Shown here one piece after another: positions 1 to 11,665 of a stretch of DNA of 64,000 nt. Under the pieces are notes generated by a model, which was given only the letters and a program-made list of their open reading frames with translations, had not been told where the DNA came from and ran no database searches. A program made the position numbers and the translations under genes. Each line of letters opens with the position of its first letter. Positions within the stretch are counted from its first letter, which is position 1. This DNA is from Caprella mutica (taxonomy: Eukaryota; Arthropoda; Malacostraca; Amphipoda; Caprellidae), in contig CANNZV010000867.1 in NCBI GenBank assembly GCA_947561585.1, forward strand, positions 124,001-188,000, in the 5' to 3' direction.

Positions 1-692
1 TCTCAATATAACATTTAGCATTGATTTTGGCGCCTTGTTCCACAAAAATTAAAGGACATCTCCAAGTTTCTGAAACGGCGGCCCAGACCATTACTGAAGC
101 AGGTTTCATGGTTCTGTGGACAGTTTTTTGGTTGTATGGGATGTCTTTTGTACTTTTACCAATTATTCTGTCATTCCTCCGGTTGTGAGCCATTTCCACT
201 GTGAAAATTTTTTCGTCAGACCAAACAACTTCACCAGCCGTGCCAGACTTCAATTCTCTCAGAAGTGCTTTGCTTCTCTCCAATCTCTTTTTCTTTGCAG
301 CTTCTGACAGAGTCTGTCTCTTCTGGAGGGTGAAAGAGGACATCTTTAGGTCTTCTTTGACAACTCTTTTCATTGTTCTGGGACTCACATTTACTGTTTT
401 GGCTAACAATCGATCGTATTGACTTTTTCGGGTTCCTCCTGATCTTCTCTCTGGCACATTTTATCAGTTGTTTGGTGCGTTGTGAGCGTGGTCTACCACT
501 TCTTGGACGATCAGTCAAGTCTCCTCTCTCATTAAAACGCTTCACACACTTCCAAACAGTCGATCTCGCTATTGAGAGAGTCTTTGAAATGACGGAATCT
601 GACTTCCCGGCACGGTGTAGAGCAACAATGGTTTCTCTTTTGTCTGACATTTTTGAATTGACTAAATTTTTGTAAAAAAATAACACTGCCAC
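1..692 (-). pseudogene. Tc1/mariner transposase, frameshifted and partial
   Basis: The N-terminal part is open from 692 (or from the more likely start at 650, which begins MSDKRETIVALHRAG) down to about 420. It has the helix-turn-helix layout of Tc1/mariner DNA-binding domains, with the linker motif DRPRSGRPRS. At about 419-420 the reading frame shifts by one base. The catalytic half then continues open in another frame to the window edge. That half contains SDEKIFTVE at 220 downwards, whose Asp is the expected first catalytic residue, and later VMVWAAVS, a typical core strand. The single frame break argues that this copy is inactive, although a sequencing error could mimic it. The rest of the catalytic triad lies outside the window. 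Confidence 0.8.
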
Positions 693-807
693 GTCATAAT
701 GTAGTGTCTCTACTATAGTTCAAACCCTATCACCTACTTAGGAACTTATTTTTAAGAATTATATTAATGTTTGAAAAATTGCTTCCAAACTTACGCCCCA
801 CCCTGTA
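1..807 (-). mobile_element. Tc1/mariner-type DNA transposon, truncated by window edge
   Basis: One end of a Tc1/mariner element. The outer terminus at 791-807 reads, on the minus strand, TACAGGGTGGGGCGTAAG and abuts a TA dinucleotide at 808-809, the usual target of this superfamily. The minus strand then encodes the transposase. The other terminus lies outside the window. The superfamily call rests on the HTH-plus-DDE protein layout and the TA target. The lineage within Tc1/mariner is not resolved, because the second and third catalytic residues are not in view. Confidence 0.85.
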
Positions 808-809
808 TA

Positions 810-1038
810 ATAAATGCCTTTAATTTCACAATTGAACCGCTTTTCAATAACTAATAGTAGCTACTTATATCTCAGTGTGGGACAATAGAAATGACTAGAT
901 CTGCACATAAAGTTTGAACAATCAGCACATTTCAATGCCACTATAGGCTGAGTTGTGAAGAGAATAGTGAGCAAAGTCTTAAAAAACCAACCCACCTCAT
1001 AAGCCTTTGAGGTAAACATTCATGTGGTAAACATAACT
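810..1038. other. AT-rich intergenic DNA
   Basis: Short spacer between the mariner terminus and the first minisatellite. I see no coding or RNA feature in it. Confidence 0.5.
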
Positions 1039-1515
1039 CACTATTAAATGGTAAATTGTACACTATTAAATGGTAAATTGTACACTATTAAATGGTAAAT
1101 TGTACACTATTAAATGGTAAATTGTACACTATTAAATGGTAAATTGTACACTATTAAATGGTAAATTGTACACTATTAAATGGTAAATTGTACACTATTC
1201 AGTGCTGTATTGTACACTATTTAGTGCTGTATTGCACACTATTTAGTGCTGTATTGCACACTATTTAGTGCTGTATTGCACACTATTTAGTGCTGTATTG
1301 CACACTATTTAGTGCTGTATTGTACACTATTTAGTGCTGCATTGTACACTATTTAGTGCTGTATTGCACACTATTTAGTGCTGTATTGCACACTATTTAG
1401 TGCTGTATTGCACACTATTTAGTGCTGTATTGTACACTATTTAGTGCTGTATTGTACACTATTTAGTGCTGTATTGCACACTATTTAGTGCTGCATTGCA
1501 CACTATTTAATGGTA
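1039..1515. repeat. 22 bp minisatellite with two unit types
   Basis: About 21 head-to-tail units with period 22. The first seven or so carry ACTATTAAATGGTAAATTGT; the remainder carry ACTATTTAGTGCTGTATTGY. The last unit partly reverts to the first type (ACTATTTAATGGTAATTGTA). The two types share the phase and the ACTATT and ATTG words, so they are diverged versions of one unit that were each amplified in a block. Confidence 0.95.
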
Positions 1516-3378
1516 ATTGTATTATTGCAGTGAAGGTTTGGTAAGGAATACTTCAGATAGAACCTACAGGACAGTTAAGGGTGAGTAGAAATAAGACTTT
1601 ACGACTTACTTAGGATGTGTTCATTGTAATAACCCACACGGCTCTTTTTTATATTTGAGTTATAACAATATAGTAATAAAAAGATAATGCCGATACATTG
1701 TGAAGAAACTATCAATCATGAAGTTTATCTATGTATTATAATAAACATATATTTACTTCTAATAAATGTTTCCTAGTTAGCTCATCTGAGGACAGAAGTC
1801 TGTATTTGAAACGTCAGCGAGAGAGCTCTATATCTAACTATGATTGTTATTATTTCTTCATCTACTGAGTTAATTTTTAAAAGAAAATAACTGTATTGCC
1901 ACAAGTTGCATTTCGGAGCAGTTGCTTTGAAACAAACCATGAAACAATTTATTAAAGAATTTATTCAGTAAGCAATAAATCATTACCTACATCCACAAAA
2001 AAAAAATCATACAAAATACTGTATTCAAGGCCCGCATTCAAGCATATTTATTCTTTTAGGACAACCTATATAAAGTGAAAAACAAAGCTAATTCATATTA
2101 TTACTTTACATTGAAAATAAAGATAGTAAACAAGTACAGTGCAGGTAAATTACAATACAATGATCACAGTTCAGAAAACATACAATTACAGAACATAAAT
2201 TCAAAAAGCTAAAATTACAATCACAAGAAAAATTGAATTAAATGTACACGTCTTGCATACAAAAGATCTTTCTCTAATATGAATCTCTGAAGACATGTAC
2301 ATATACATCTTAATATTGTAAACTCATTCTCATAACATTATAGTCATTACAAATTGTTAGTGAGATTGAAACCTGAGTAGCATTTCTGCACATGAGCATC
2401 AAAAGAACTGGCCAAAAGGATGTTACCAGATATCAAATGGACAGTAGATTATCTGTATCGCGATGAGGGTGGAGTTAGCATGAAATGAAACACGTCATGA
2501 AATGATACACATCTTTAACATTAGAAATTCAGAACATTCGACAGTCAACTCACTTGAAAAGGAAATTCTAATTAGACGTACATTAAGGTGGCTTAAGTTA
2601 CCAATACTCATCGTGCAAACTGCTAGGTAATTAAATTTAAAATGGTAAATAACAAAGTATTTGGAATATAGTTGATAGTAAGTAAAGATACTTCATGACA
2701 GAGAGCACGTACCTATCATGTATACTGAGGTAGCTAAAGCTATGTCACTATACCACTACTCAGATAAAACTAATGAGAACCTTTCAAGGGAAACAACAAG
2801 ATGATAAACAACAAAACGAGAAACAACAATGTGGTGTAGAGAGAAAATAACAATATTCTTCTGAATTGTACAATTATTTCAATCAGTTAATTACAGCAAA
2901 CTGTCCATATAATTCTGCCAAGAAGTTGAGAACCAATTCTATCATCTTAACTCAATAACAACAATAACAAATGTTAAGGAGAGAAGGGATACCTTGTCCA
3001 CTTTATGCTACTTTTTCTATCTACTTATAAATATGTACTTAATAACTTAGCCATTACTACGCGGTAAGCAGTAAAGCAGTTAGTTAGAAGAGAGTGGCAT
3101 GTGTGCATTATAATTGGCAAAGTTATTTATAGCAGTGGTAAGGCATTCTCTATTTCTCTAGTCATCCATCATATGTAACTACAAAGAGCAGCAATAAATG
3201 TCTTCTTTATTAGTCACACAAACTATAAAATACCTGATCATTCACTTTACAGAGCTAGTAGTTACTTCTCAAACAACTTCATTGACTAACGCACACGGTT
3301 TGAAGCGATCGAGAGACTGCAGTACTTCAGACAACATGAAAAGTGTGCAATTAGATAACAACAATTAAAATGAAAACA
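1516..3378. other. AT-rich DNA without recognisable genes
   Basis: Long AT-rich stretch with short homopolymer runs. No open frame of note, splice-bounded exon, tRNA-like box pair or clear terminal inverted repeat was found in it. Confidence 0.5.
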
Positions 3379-3762
3379 AAATACAATGAAAATCCAGATA
3401 CCATACAACCAAATACAATGAAAATTCAGATACCATACAACCAAATACAATGAAAATCCAGATACCGTACAACCAAATACAATGAAAATCCAGATACCGT
3501 ACAACCAAATACAATGAAAATCCAGATACCGTACAACCAAATACAATGAAAATCCAGATACCGTACAACCAAATACAATGAAAATCCAGATACCGTACAA
3601 CCAAATACAATGAAAATCCAGATACCATACAACCAAATACAATGAAAATCCAGATACCGTACAACCAAATACAATGAAAATCCAGATACCGTACAACCAA
3701 ATACAATGAAAATTCAGATACCGTACAACCAAATACAATGAAAATTCAGATACCGTACAACC
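3379..3762. repeat. 32 bp minisatellite, 12 units
   Basis: Exactly twelve units of 32 bp (384 bp), each starting AAATACAATGAAAATYCAGA and ending in TACCRTACAACC. Variation is confined to two positions (ATT/ATC and CCG/CCA). Because 32 is not a multiple of three and the unit lacks minus-strand stops, overlapping minus-strand frames stay open in all three phases. They are not genes. Confidence 0.97.
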
Positions 3763-4520
3763 GATGAATGGTTTAATTCAAACGGAAATACGGATGTTGA
3801 GACTCGGGATTTTCACTCTCGAAAACAGGAAATGACTTTTTAGCGCAACAGATTTAATGACTTTTCAATTAATGTTGGTAAGATTTATTAGTGATGTTAT
3901 GTATAGTATATTATATAGTACATCTAACATGGTACTACCAATTGACTATATTTGCCATTACTTCATTATTTTAACACCTGAAACTAGTCCAATTTGCCAA
4001 ATTCACGAACTACTTGAAGTGAAGTAACTAAAAAGAGCAACTCTGGGTAAACCTCATTACCTGGGAAAAACTCAGACTATTTCTCAGAAGCAGGGCTAAG
4101 ACACTAGGCACACCAATTACTCTCTAACTTCGAATAATTAGACGTTTATTTATGAAGGCATTAAAAATAATGATATTGAAACACATTTGCATGAGTGAAA
4201 ATAGCTCACTCAGTTCAGACACCAATAGTCAACAAATCGCCAAGTGATTTATCTACACACTGCATAGAGAAGAGTAAGCAATGCATGCTGTAACCAGGCA
4301 TAGAGACGCTATGCAGTCATTGTGATTTAACATGTTGTGATTTAACACTGTGAGAGCTATCATATAACATCATATAGTAACCTATAGCAATATCCTTAAG
4401 ACTCAATGAAGCTAAATAACTAAGTCAACACTGCCAGTGAACCTCTGGTACCTCAGCAGTCAGTGCTATCTCCTACTTAGATTTACATTGTACTTTGGAA
4501 GTGATGCATGCAGTAGGACT
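3763..4520. other. AT-rich spacer
   Basis: Separates the 32 bp and 19 bp arrays. No gene or mobile-element end is recognisable. Confidence 0.45.
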
Positions 4521-5478
4521 AGTGCACCGAGTGATGTGCAGTGCACCGAGTGATGTGCAGTGAACCGAGTGATGTGCAGTGCACCGAGTGATGTGCAGTG
4601 CACCGAGTGATGTGCAGTGCACCGAGTGATGTGCAGTGCACCGAGTGATGTGCAGTGCACCGAGTGATGTGCAGTGCACCGAGTGATGTGCAGTGCACCG
4701 AGTGATGTGCAGTGCACCGAGTGATGTGCAGTGCACCAAATGATGTGCAGTGCACCGAGTGATGTGCAGTGCACCGAGTGATGTGCAGTGCACCAAATGA
4801 TGTGCAGTGCACCGAATGATGTGCAGTGCACCGAATGATGTGCAGTGCACCAAGTGATGTGCAGTGCACCGAGTGATGTGCAGTGCACCGAGTGATGTGC
4901 AGTGTACCAAATGATGTGCAGTGCACCGAATGATGTGCAGTGCACCGAGTGATGTGCAGTGCACCGAGTGATGTGCAGTGTACCAAATGATGTGCAGTGC
5001 ACCGAATGTTGTGCAGTGCACCGATTGTTGTGCAGTGCACCGAATGATGTGCAGTGCACCGAGTGATGTGCAGTGCACCGAGTGATGTGCAGTGCACCGA
5101 GTGATGTGCAGTGCATCGAATGTTGTGCAGTGCACCGAGTGATGTGCAGTGCACCGAATGATGTGCAGTGCACCGAGTGATGTGCAGTGCACCGAGTGAT
5201 GTGCAGTGCACCGAATGTTGTGCAGTGCACCGAATGTTGTGCAGTGCACCGAATGTTGTGCAGTGCACCGAATGATGTGCAGTGCACCGAATGATGTGCA
5301 ATGCACCGAGTGATGTGCAGTGCACCGAATGAAGTGCAGTGCACTGAATGAAGTGCAGTGTACCGAATGAAGTGCAGTGCACCGAATGAAGTGCAGTGCA
5401 CCAAATGATGTGCAGTGCACCGAGTGATGTGCAGTGCACCGAATGATGTGCAGTGCACCGAATGATGTGCAATACACC
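4521..5478. repeat. 19 bp minisatellite, about 50 units
   Basis: Tandem units of 19 bp, consensus GCACCGAGTGATGTGCAGT, with common variants GAATGATG, GAATGTTG, AAATGATG and GAATGAAG in the middle. Each junction creates the dyad GTGC-AGT-GCAC, so single strands could form a small hairpin in every unit. Variants occur in runs (for example the GTTG block near 5210-5270 and the GAAG block near 5330-5400), the signature of local unit duplication. Three overlapping minus-strand frames of about 340-354 codons are by-products of the repeat. Confidence 0.97.
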
Positions 5479-6180
5479 ACCGACTGCACCACGAGAAATC
5501 GCTAGGAAAGACTCTGACGATAGTTGGCAAGCCTCTCGCATTTTAAACGCTACCTCCCATCACAGAAATCAAACATGCGTATGTAAATTGAGGCAACACA
5601 ACCAAAACTTCACAATATATATCAACAGCTGACGGGGAATGCAACAGTTCGTGGAGAAAATAAAACAACTTATTGGAGAATAAAGATTGGAAGGGAATCA
5701 AAGATATTTATGCTAAAGTGTAGGAAATAAACATTATTTTTAACCACATAACGTTTTTATGAGGCAATATTATTTTAATGATAAACAATGACAAGCTTCT
5801 AATTGAACAGTAATTTGAAAACGTGAAAAACCAGGTAAGTAAATTAAATATTGTTCATTATATAAAATGAAAATAAAGTAAATAAAATTCATGGGTATAG
5901 TGTATGAGCAATATTCCTCTGATTCGTTGGTATCAATGATACTTGCAGGTATCATGGATACCGTTAAGGCAATAATTAAGAAAGTAATTCTTCATGTTTT
6001 CTTCTTAAATGATCGATAATGTGAAACTGTCTGCTAAAAGTGGAGCTTTCCCCTTTAGCATTTAATATAGTAATTAAAGTTATAGAAACCAAACTAAAAC
6101 AATCACAGTGAACCAGCACAGAAATCTAAAATGGACAGTATCGATGCTACTTCTCAGCATGGTGGCTTTCAACTGATTTA
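5479..6180. other. AT-rich spacer with a solo palindromic core
   Basis: Apart from the palindrome at about 5926-5962, which resembles the core of the foldback elements elsewhere in the window, there is no gene. A stretch at about 6003-6035 (GATCGATAATGTGAAACTG) resembles the right arm of the second foldback family, so this may be a decayed copy. Confidence 0.4.
5926..5962. repeat. Imperfect palindrome related to MITE core
   Basis: Reads TTGGTATCAATGATACTTGC followed by its near complement AGGTATCATGGATACC. It differs by a few bases from the perfect cores at 11777-11820 and 16564-16629. The first family's terminal repeats are not present beside it. Confidence 0.6.
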
Positions 6181-6189
6181 TAATCTTAG

Positions 6190-6520
6190 GAGTTAAACCT
6201 ACGATTCGCAACAAAAGGCCATATAGCTGACCTTTAAAAGAAAATTAAGTACGAGGGACTTAAAGAAGCAGCCAGAAACAAAAATGGCTCCATAACAAAA
6301 TCACCTACCACCTTCGGCGGATGCAGAAAAGCTACTCCGTGGAAAAGTTACCAAGGAATGTGACGAAAAGGGACACAAGCACCGGTGGCTGCACTCACTG
6401 ATGAAAGAGGAAAATGAAGAGGTGATGGTAAATGAAGCCTACGAGCACAAAAATCTAAGAACTCGTAGTTGAAGAGCATAACCCTAGCGCTATCCTCTAA
6501 AACTAAAGTAGCGTTAATAA
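6190..6520 (+). repeat. Dispersed repeat family A, copy 1
   Basis: Member of an unclassified dispersed family of roughly 300-400 bp, seen again at 12320, 17120, 26090 and inside both inverted large elements. Shared words in order are: CAAAAGGCCATA, GACTTAAAGAAGCAGCCAG, GGATGCAGAAAAGCTACTC, AAGGAATGTGACGAAAAGGG, GAGGAAAATGAAGAGGTGAT, GAAGAGCATAACCCTAGCGC and a terminal TAGCGTTAA. It shows no inverted termini, poly(A) tail or recognised RNA polymerase III boxes, so its class is open. Confidence 0.7.
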
Positions 6521-6659
6521 AAATGAAAGCAAAAATACAATTTATAATCCAAATTACAACAGTTTGGGGCCCAAGGAACGCCACTCCCTTCTCTTCCATT
6601 CACTACAAACAGCTTCAGGATAGATCCCCTGGGGGCATTTTCGGTGGATAATTTTACTC

Positions 6660-7097
6660 AACCTGTCATGACGTAGGTTAACACCCTATTTCTGGTAGCT
6701 GTAAGCTATCGGTAATTGAGTAGTTACTCAATATAACGTAACTATTTTTCTATCTTTATCATATGAATATGATTTGAAGTAACACACAAATGAAACATTA
6801 TGTAAAAATGTATTAAATATACAGTCTTCATGCAACGAAATGTTAATGCTGACCATTAAATTCAACATTCCAAAACGTTTCATCGCAGTGATATTTTTAA
6901 ACTGATTGAAAAACATATAAATAGACTTTCTATATATTTAAAAACTGAGATGAGTTAATTAAGTTCTACTCTATGTGCACAAATGATGAACAGCTAATAT
7001 TTACATAATATTAGAATAACTAATAGACGTCAGCTGAAGCTATTGTGTCATAGATACCAGTCCTGTGTGCAGATAGCACACTGTAACAACACTCTAA
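6660..7097. other. AT-rich spacer
   Basis: No gene, RNA or repeat signal was recognised here. Confidence 0.4.
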
Positions 7098-7166
7098 AGG
7101 GCCGTACACACGCAGAGTTGTTTAAGTCTTTCCACCAGACTAAAAACCCTGCGTGTGTACGGGCCT
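7098..7166. mobile_element. Foldback MITE family 1, minimal 69 bp copy
   Basis: Starts AGGGCCGTACACACGCAGAG and ends with its near complement CCTGCGTGTGTACGGGCCT. Only the terminal arms (including CTTTCCACCAGACT) remain; the central palindrome of the longer copies is gone. It is preceded by TAA and followed by TTA. Confidence 0.8.
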
Positions 7167-7752
7167 TTAGTTAAAAAACTGTTCTTAACTGTTCGCAGGA
7201 TTTTATACATTTACTCAAAGAAATTTAAAATAAAAGAAAGGACTGCCGAACAATTAGTTGTTAGAGGCAAAAACTGAGCCAGAGATTCACTTCAATATAA
7301 GCAAGCAAAATACAGGTTGTAGATGCTCATAACATTTAATTAATTTAATTACCATTATTCAGAATAATATTGTGAATCACTGATGAAGTCTCATACAAAA
7401 CAACTATCTTCTTCTTGTTGAAGAAACTAATCATATATGAGAAAAATAAGATTTCTCACATGGAGCTATGGACATTACAGTCGAAAATGACTAATAACTT
7501 TGAAAATTAAGAGTAATTTATTAATTTGTACACCAGAGTGTCTGATAAAAGCGTGAAAAGCTATAGTTTATTCTCTTGGCAGCCACAGGTTTAACTTCAT
7601 TAACGTAATTACCTCGTAAACTTACTAGATTATTAAAAACTCCCTGCTAGTAAATTGTGATGAGAATAATATCGATAACTTGGTGCTAAATTGATATTAA
7701 TTATAATTTATAGCTTTTGATTGAAGATAAATTCGGTTTGAAACCAAATAGG
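7167..7752. other. AT-rich spacer
   Basis: Nothing coding or structured was recognised between the 69 bp MITE and the 24 bp array. Confidence 0.4.
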
Positions 7753-9096
7753 CACCTCTTGCAACCACCTGCAAGGCACCTCTTGCAACCACCTGCAAGG
7801 CACCTCTTGCAACCACCTGCAAGGCACCTCTTGCAAGGCACCTCTTGCAACCACCTGCAAGGCACCTCTTGCGACCACCTGCAAGGCACCTCTTGCAACC
7901 ACCTGCAAGGCACCTCTTGCAACCACCTGCAAGGCACTTCTTGCAACCACCTGCAAGGCACTTCTTGCAACCACCTGCAAGGCACTTCTTGCAACCACCT
8001 GCAAGGCACTTCTTGCAACCACCTGCAAGGCACTTCTTGCAACCACCTGCAAGGCACTTCTTGCAACCACCTGCAAGGCACTTCTTGCAACCACCTGCAA
8101 GGCAATTCTTGCAACCACCTGCAAGGCAATTCTTGCAACCACCTGCAAGGCAATTCTTGCAACCACCTGCAAGGCAATTCTTGCAACCACCTGCAAGGCA
8201 ATTCTTGCAACCACCTGCAAGGCAATTCTTGCAACCACCTGCAAGGCAATTCTTGCAACCACCTGCAAGGCAATTCTTGCAACCACCTGCAAGGTAATTC
8301 TTGCAACCACCTGCAAGGTAATTCTTGCAACCACCTGCAAGGTAATTCTTGCAACCACCTGCAAGGTACTTCTTGCAACCACCTGCAAGGCACTTCTTGC
8401 AACCACCTGCAAGGCACTTCTTGCAACCACCTGCAAGGCACTTCTTGCAACCACCTGCAAGGCACTTCTTGCAACCACCTGCAAGGTAATTCTTGCAACC
8501 ACCTGCAAGGTAATTCTTGCAACCACCTGCAAGGTAATTCTTGCAACCACCTGCAAGGTAATTCTTGTAACCACCTGCAAGGTAATTCTTGTAACCACCT
8601 GCAAGGCACCTCTTGTAACCACCTGCAAGGCACCTCTTGTAACCACCTGCAAGGCACCTCTTGCAACCACCTGCAAGGCACCTCTTGCAACCACCTGCAA
8701 GCCACCTCTTGCAACCACCTGCAAGGCACCTCTTGTAACCACCTGCAAGGCACCTCTTGTAACCACCTGCAAGGCACCTCTTGTAACCACCTGCAAGGCA
8801 CCTCTTGTAACCACCTGCAAGGCACCTCTTGCAACCACCTGCAAGGCACCTCTTGCAACCACCTGCAAGGCACCTCTTGCAACCACCTGCAAGGCACCTC
8901 TTGCAACCACCTGCAAGGCACCTCTTGCAACCACCTGCAAGGCACCTCTTGCAACCACCTGCAAGGCACCTCTTGTAACCACCTGCAAGGCACCTCTTGT
9001 AACCACCTGCAAGGCACCTCTTGTAACCACCTGCAAGGCACCTCTTGTAACCACCTGCAAGGCACCTCTTGCAACCACCTGCAAGGCACCTCTTGT
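7753..9096. repeat. 24 bp minisatellite, about 55 units
   Basis: Units run CACCTCTTGCAACCACCTGC then AAGG. One unit near 7825 lacks 10 bp. Sub-types differ at the start (CACCTC, CACTTC, CAATTC, TAATTC) and at TTGC/TTGT, and occur in homogeneous blocks. Each unit holds the perfect dyad CTTGCA-N6-TGCAAG. Since 24 is divisible by three and no stop occurs in the unit, very long repetitive frames run on both strands (for example QGTSCNHL on plus). They have no start context, domain or codon pattern beyond the repeat, and I do not regard them as genes. Confidence 0.98.
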
Positions 9097-10559
9097 AATT
9101 CCCAAATAACTTATGGGAAGTAACAAACTAATACTCAAATAACTGCCAATAAGATGCTAACCATTTTAATGTTTTCCCATTAGTTATGTCACTAAAATAA
9201 CACACTGGGAAAGTGTTAAGAAACAAGACACTCCTCCTAACCAAAGCAGATAGTAACTGCATGTTTAGCCACAGAGAGTACATTTCGACCCAGAGAGAGA
9301 AAATAAAGTGTAATTAAATGTAATTACCCTCATCAACACATCCTGTAGCGAATGTTTCTGGGAGATTTTATACACACTGAGCAAAAAATATTTCTAGTGA
9401 CCATGCACCTAAACTTTTCAGCAAACTATTAGCTATACATAGAAAATTGAAAATCATATTCTAAATTTGTATAAATAAACTCTAATTTACAGTAAGAACA
9501 CGAATATTTCAATACATTCAGTAAAAATGAATATTGAAAAATATAACACGTACAACAAATTCAAAAGTTCAAAACTAAATAAAAATTAACTAAAAAAAAT
9601 AATGAAAATCAAGAATTCAAAACTGTGAATGAATGATTCAATGTCAAATATTCTCTCATATTTGTAAACAATGCTAAGAAATGATCATTCTATTTTCACT
9701 CTAAAAAATTAATTCATTAATTTTTTAGTCAATTCTTTATAAATTGGAATTAAATAGCTGTATTCAATATAATTTAGATATCGAAAAATCGCAAAAAAGA
9801 ATGTAAATTAATGTTAAATTTAAGGAAATATTTTTAATTTAGTGGTTAATTAGGGAACCATAGGATAGCAAACAAAATAGTCATTTACCTTTTTTGAGAA
9901 GCTTCAACTCTTTAAATCGTTTCAAATTAAAGTTGCTGTCGATACACAAAACACACAGAATATATCAATCAATATATACAAAATAAACCACTGCCTGTGG
10001 AAGAGTAAGCATTACCACCTGTAGGTGCATACCCTGCACATAACTAAATAAATAACTATATAACTAACTAAATAACTATATTGTTAACTAAATAACTAGT
10101 GAGTAGAGAAATATAAACTTCTTATAATGCTTAGTCTTTTTAAATAAATGTATGAACATTTATTGATAACTATATTGATATAATCATTATGGGGAGATCT
10201 TTAGTAACTGCAAAGTGTACCCAGAGGTCAATTTCTATCGTCTTCATCTAGTAGATGACACTTTGCATCATTTCAATATAGAAATTCTTTGACAAACCAG
10301 GTGCAATACCTTAGCAACATAGCGCAATGTTATGTTTCTATCGGCATTTATTCATTTGTTTCATATTAATATTGTGAATGTAAGACAAGATGATGAAGGT
10401 ACACCAAGCGTGAGTAATGACCGATACTTTGACACTAAATAGCAATATAGAAGCTAACCGCACCACTAGCCACAAAGTCACTACACATTGAACTGTCACA
10501 AGATATTAACAATAATAGATAGCACTGAAGATGGTAAATAGGGAAGATAACACAGCCTA
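9097..10559. other. AT-rich DNA, no gene seen
   Basis: Very AT-rich. It holds a small ACTAAATAACTATAT-type tandem at about 10040-10100. No other feature is supportable. Confidence 0.45.
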
Positions 10560-10800
10560 TCAGCACTGTGGTAGCACTGGCACTGAGCAGGCACTCTGCC
10601 AAGCCTCAGCAGCTATTGAGGGTGCTGTGACGTCAGAGAGAGGGATGCGATAGAGTTTGGAGTGGCGGTGGTAGACAGGGTGGAGGCAGGGGAGACAGAA
10701 CAAAAACAGGTGAGACGGAGAAGGTGAGAGAGAGGAGAGAAGGTGAGAAAGTAGTGGACAAGCAATTATAGCAGGTAGAGGGTTCTGGTTGATCAAAGTT
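10560..10800. other. GC/purine-rich island with CRE-like palindrome
   Basis: A locally GC- and GA-rich stretch in an otherwise AT-rich region. TGACGTCA, a perfect cAMP-response-element palindrome, lies at 10627-10634, followed by purine-rich GGTGAGA repeats. The minus-strand open frame across it is low-complexity and unconvincing. It may be a regulatory patch or only a compositional fluctuation; the 8 bp word alone proves nothing. Confidence 0.25.
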
Positions 10801-10961
10801 ACCTACCACCATTCGGTGACAAAACTTCTCTGCTCATATTGGATGGCGCTTTCTAGTCTAACTAAATAATATAAAACATTGCATTTGAACAGAAGTTGTA
10901 GCCTGAACTTAGTTCTACATGAAGGAGGTACTTAGAAAATAAAATGAAGGAGCCATTAAAA

Positions 10962-11158
10962 ATGCAGCAGGTACTCAAAATGCAGCAGGTACTCAAAATG
11001 CAGGAGGTACTCAAAAGGCAGCAGCTACTCAAAATGCAGCAGGTACTCAAAATGCAGCCGGTACTCAAAATGCAGCAGGTACTCAAAATGCAGCAGCTAC
11101 TCAAAATGCAGCCGGTACTCAAAATGCAGCAGGTACTCAAAAGGCAGCAGGTACTCAA
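10962..11158. repeat. 18 bp minisatellite, about 11 units
   Basis: Unit GCAGCAGGTACTCAAAAT, with variants GCAGCAGCTACTCAAAAT, GCAGCCGGTACTCAAAAT and GGCAGCAG. Short repetitive frames on both strands (for example LKMQQV) follow from the period of 18 and are not genes. Confidence 0.95.
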
Positions 11159-11665
11159 TAAAATAGCCATTACTGTATAATGATGAGAACGATTCAGAAC
11201 CCCAATACCTAATAGAAATGTCATGTGGTAATTATTCGAACAGACCTAAAAGTAAAATTATAAAATACATGAAACAATTAAAACTGCTAAACTGAGTACA
11301 AGTTCATTCAATATGTTGGATCGTAAGAACATTTAAAGAACGATAATAGAATCTATTCGCAGTTAGCGTTTATTTATGTTTAATGGTAGAACATAAACAA
11401 ATACTCAGGGATCAATTGGTTCTAAATATAAGTGCGTGTAGTGCACTATCAGTTCCCAGAGCACACTTATAGCTGGGTGAATCATCCTATAACATAACAC
11501 TCGGCTAGTGAAGAGCAATACCCTCGCTATCCTTTGGTGACCCTGAAACTTAGTAGCTCTGACTAACAACAACTTCTGTGTCCAAGGCTTGGACACTCTA
11601 CACAAGTCACTATGACGTCAGGACAATCAGATGGCTAACACCATGATTTGGTCTGGACACACAAA
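11159..11665. other. Spacer without recognised features
   Basis: Intergenic sequence between the 18 bp array and a foldback MITE. A 66-codon minus-strand frame at 11405-11605 shows no recognisable domain. Confidence 0.4.

Noticed and set aside
1039..1515. Possible CRISPR-like array
   Set aside because: Units are contiguous with no unique spacers, and the context is eukaryotic. The same holds for every other array here.
3286..3738. Hydrophobic minus-strand frames (YLVVRYLDFHCIWLYG), like membrane segments
   Set aside because: Generated by the 32 bp array in all three phases.
4466..5541. Three overlapping minus-strand frames of about 340-354 codons
   Set aside because: All are readings of the 19 bp array in different phases.
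7701..9138. Long repetitive open frames on both strands (462-476 codons)
   Set aside because: They exist only because the 24 bp unit is a multiple of three and lacks stops. Both strands and several phases are open at once, and no non-repeat domain is attached.
10627..10634. CRE palindrome TGACGTCA as a promoter mark
   Set aside because: TGACGTCA or near versions occur several times in the window (for example about 19112, 46764, 58003, 63334) without gene starts, so alone it is not evidence.
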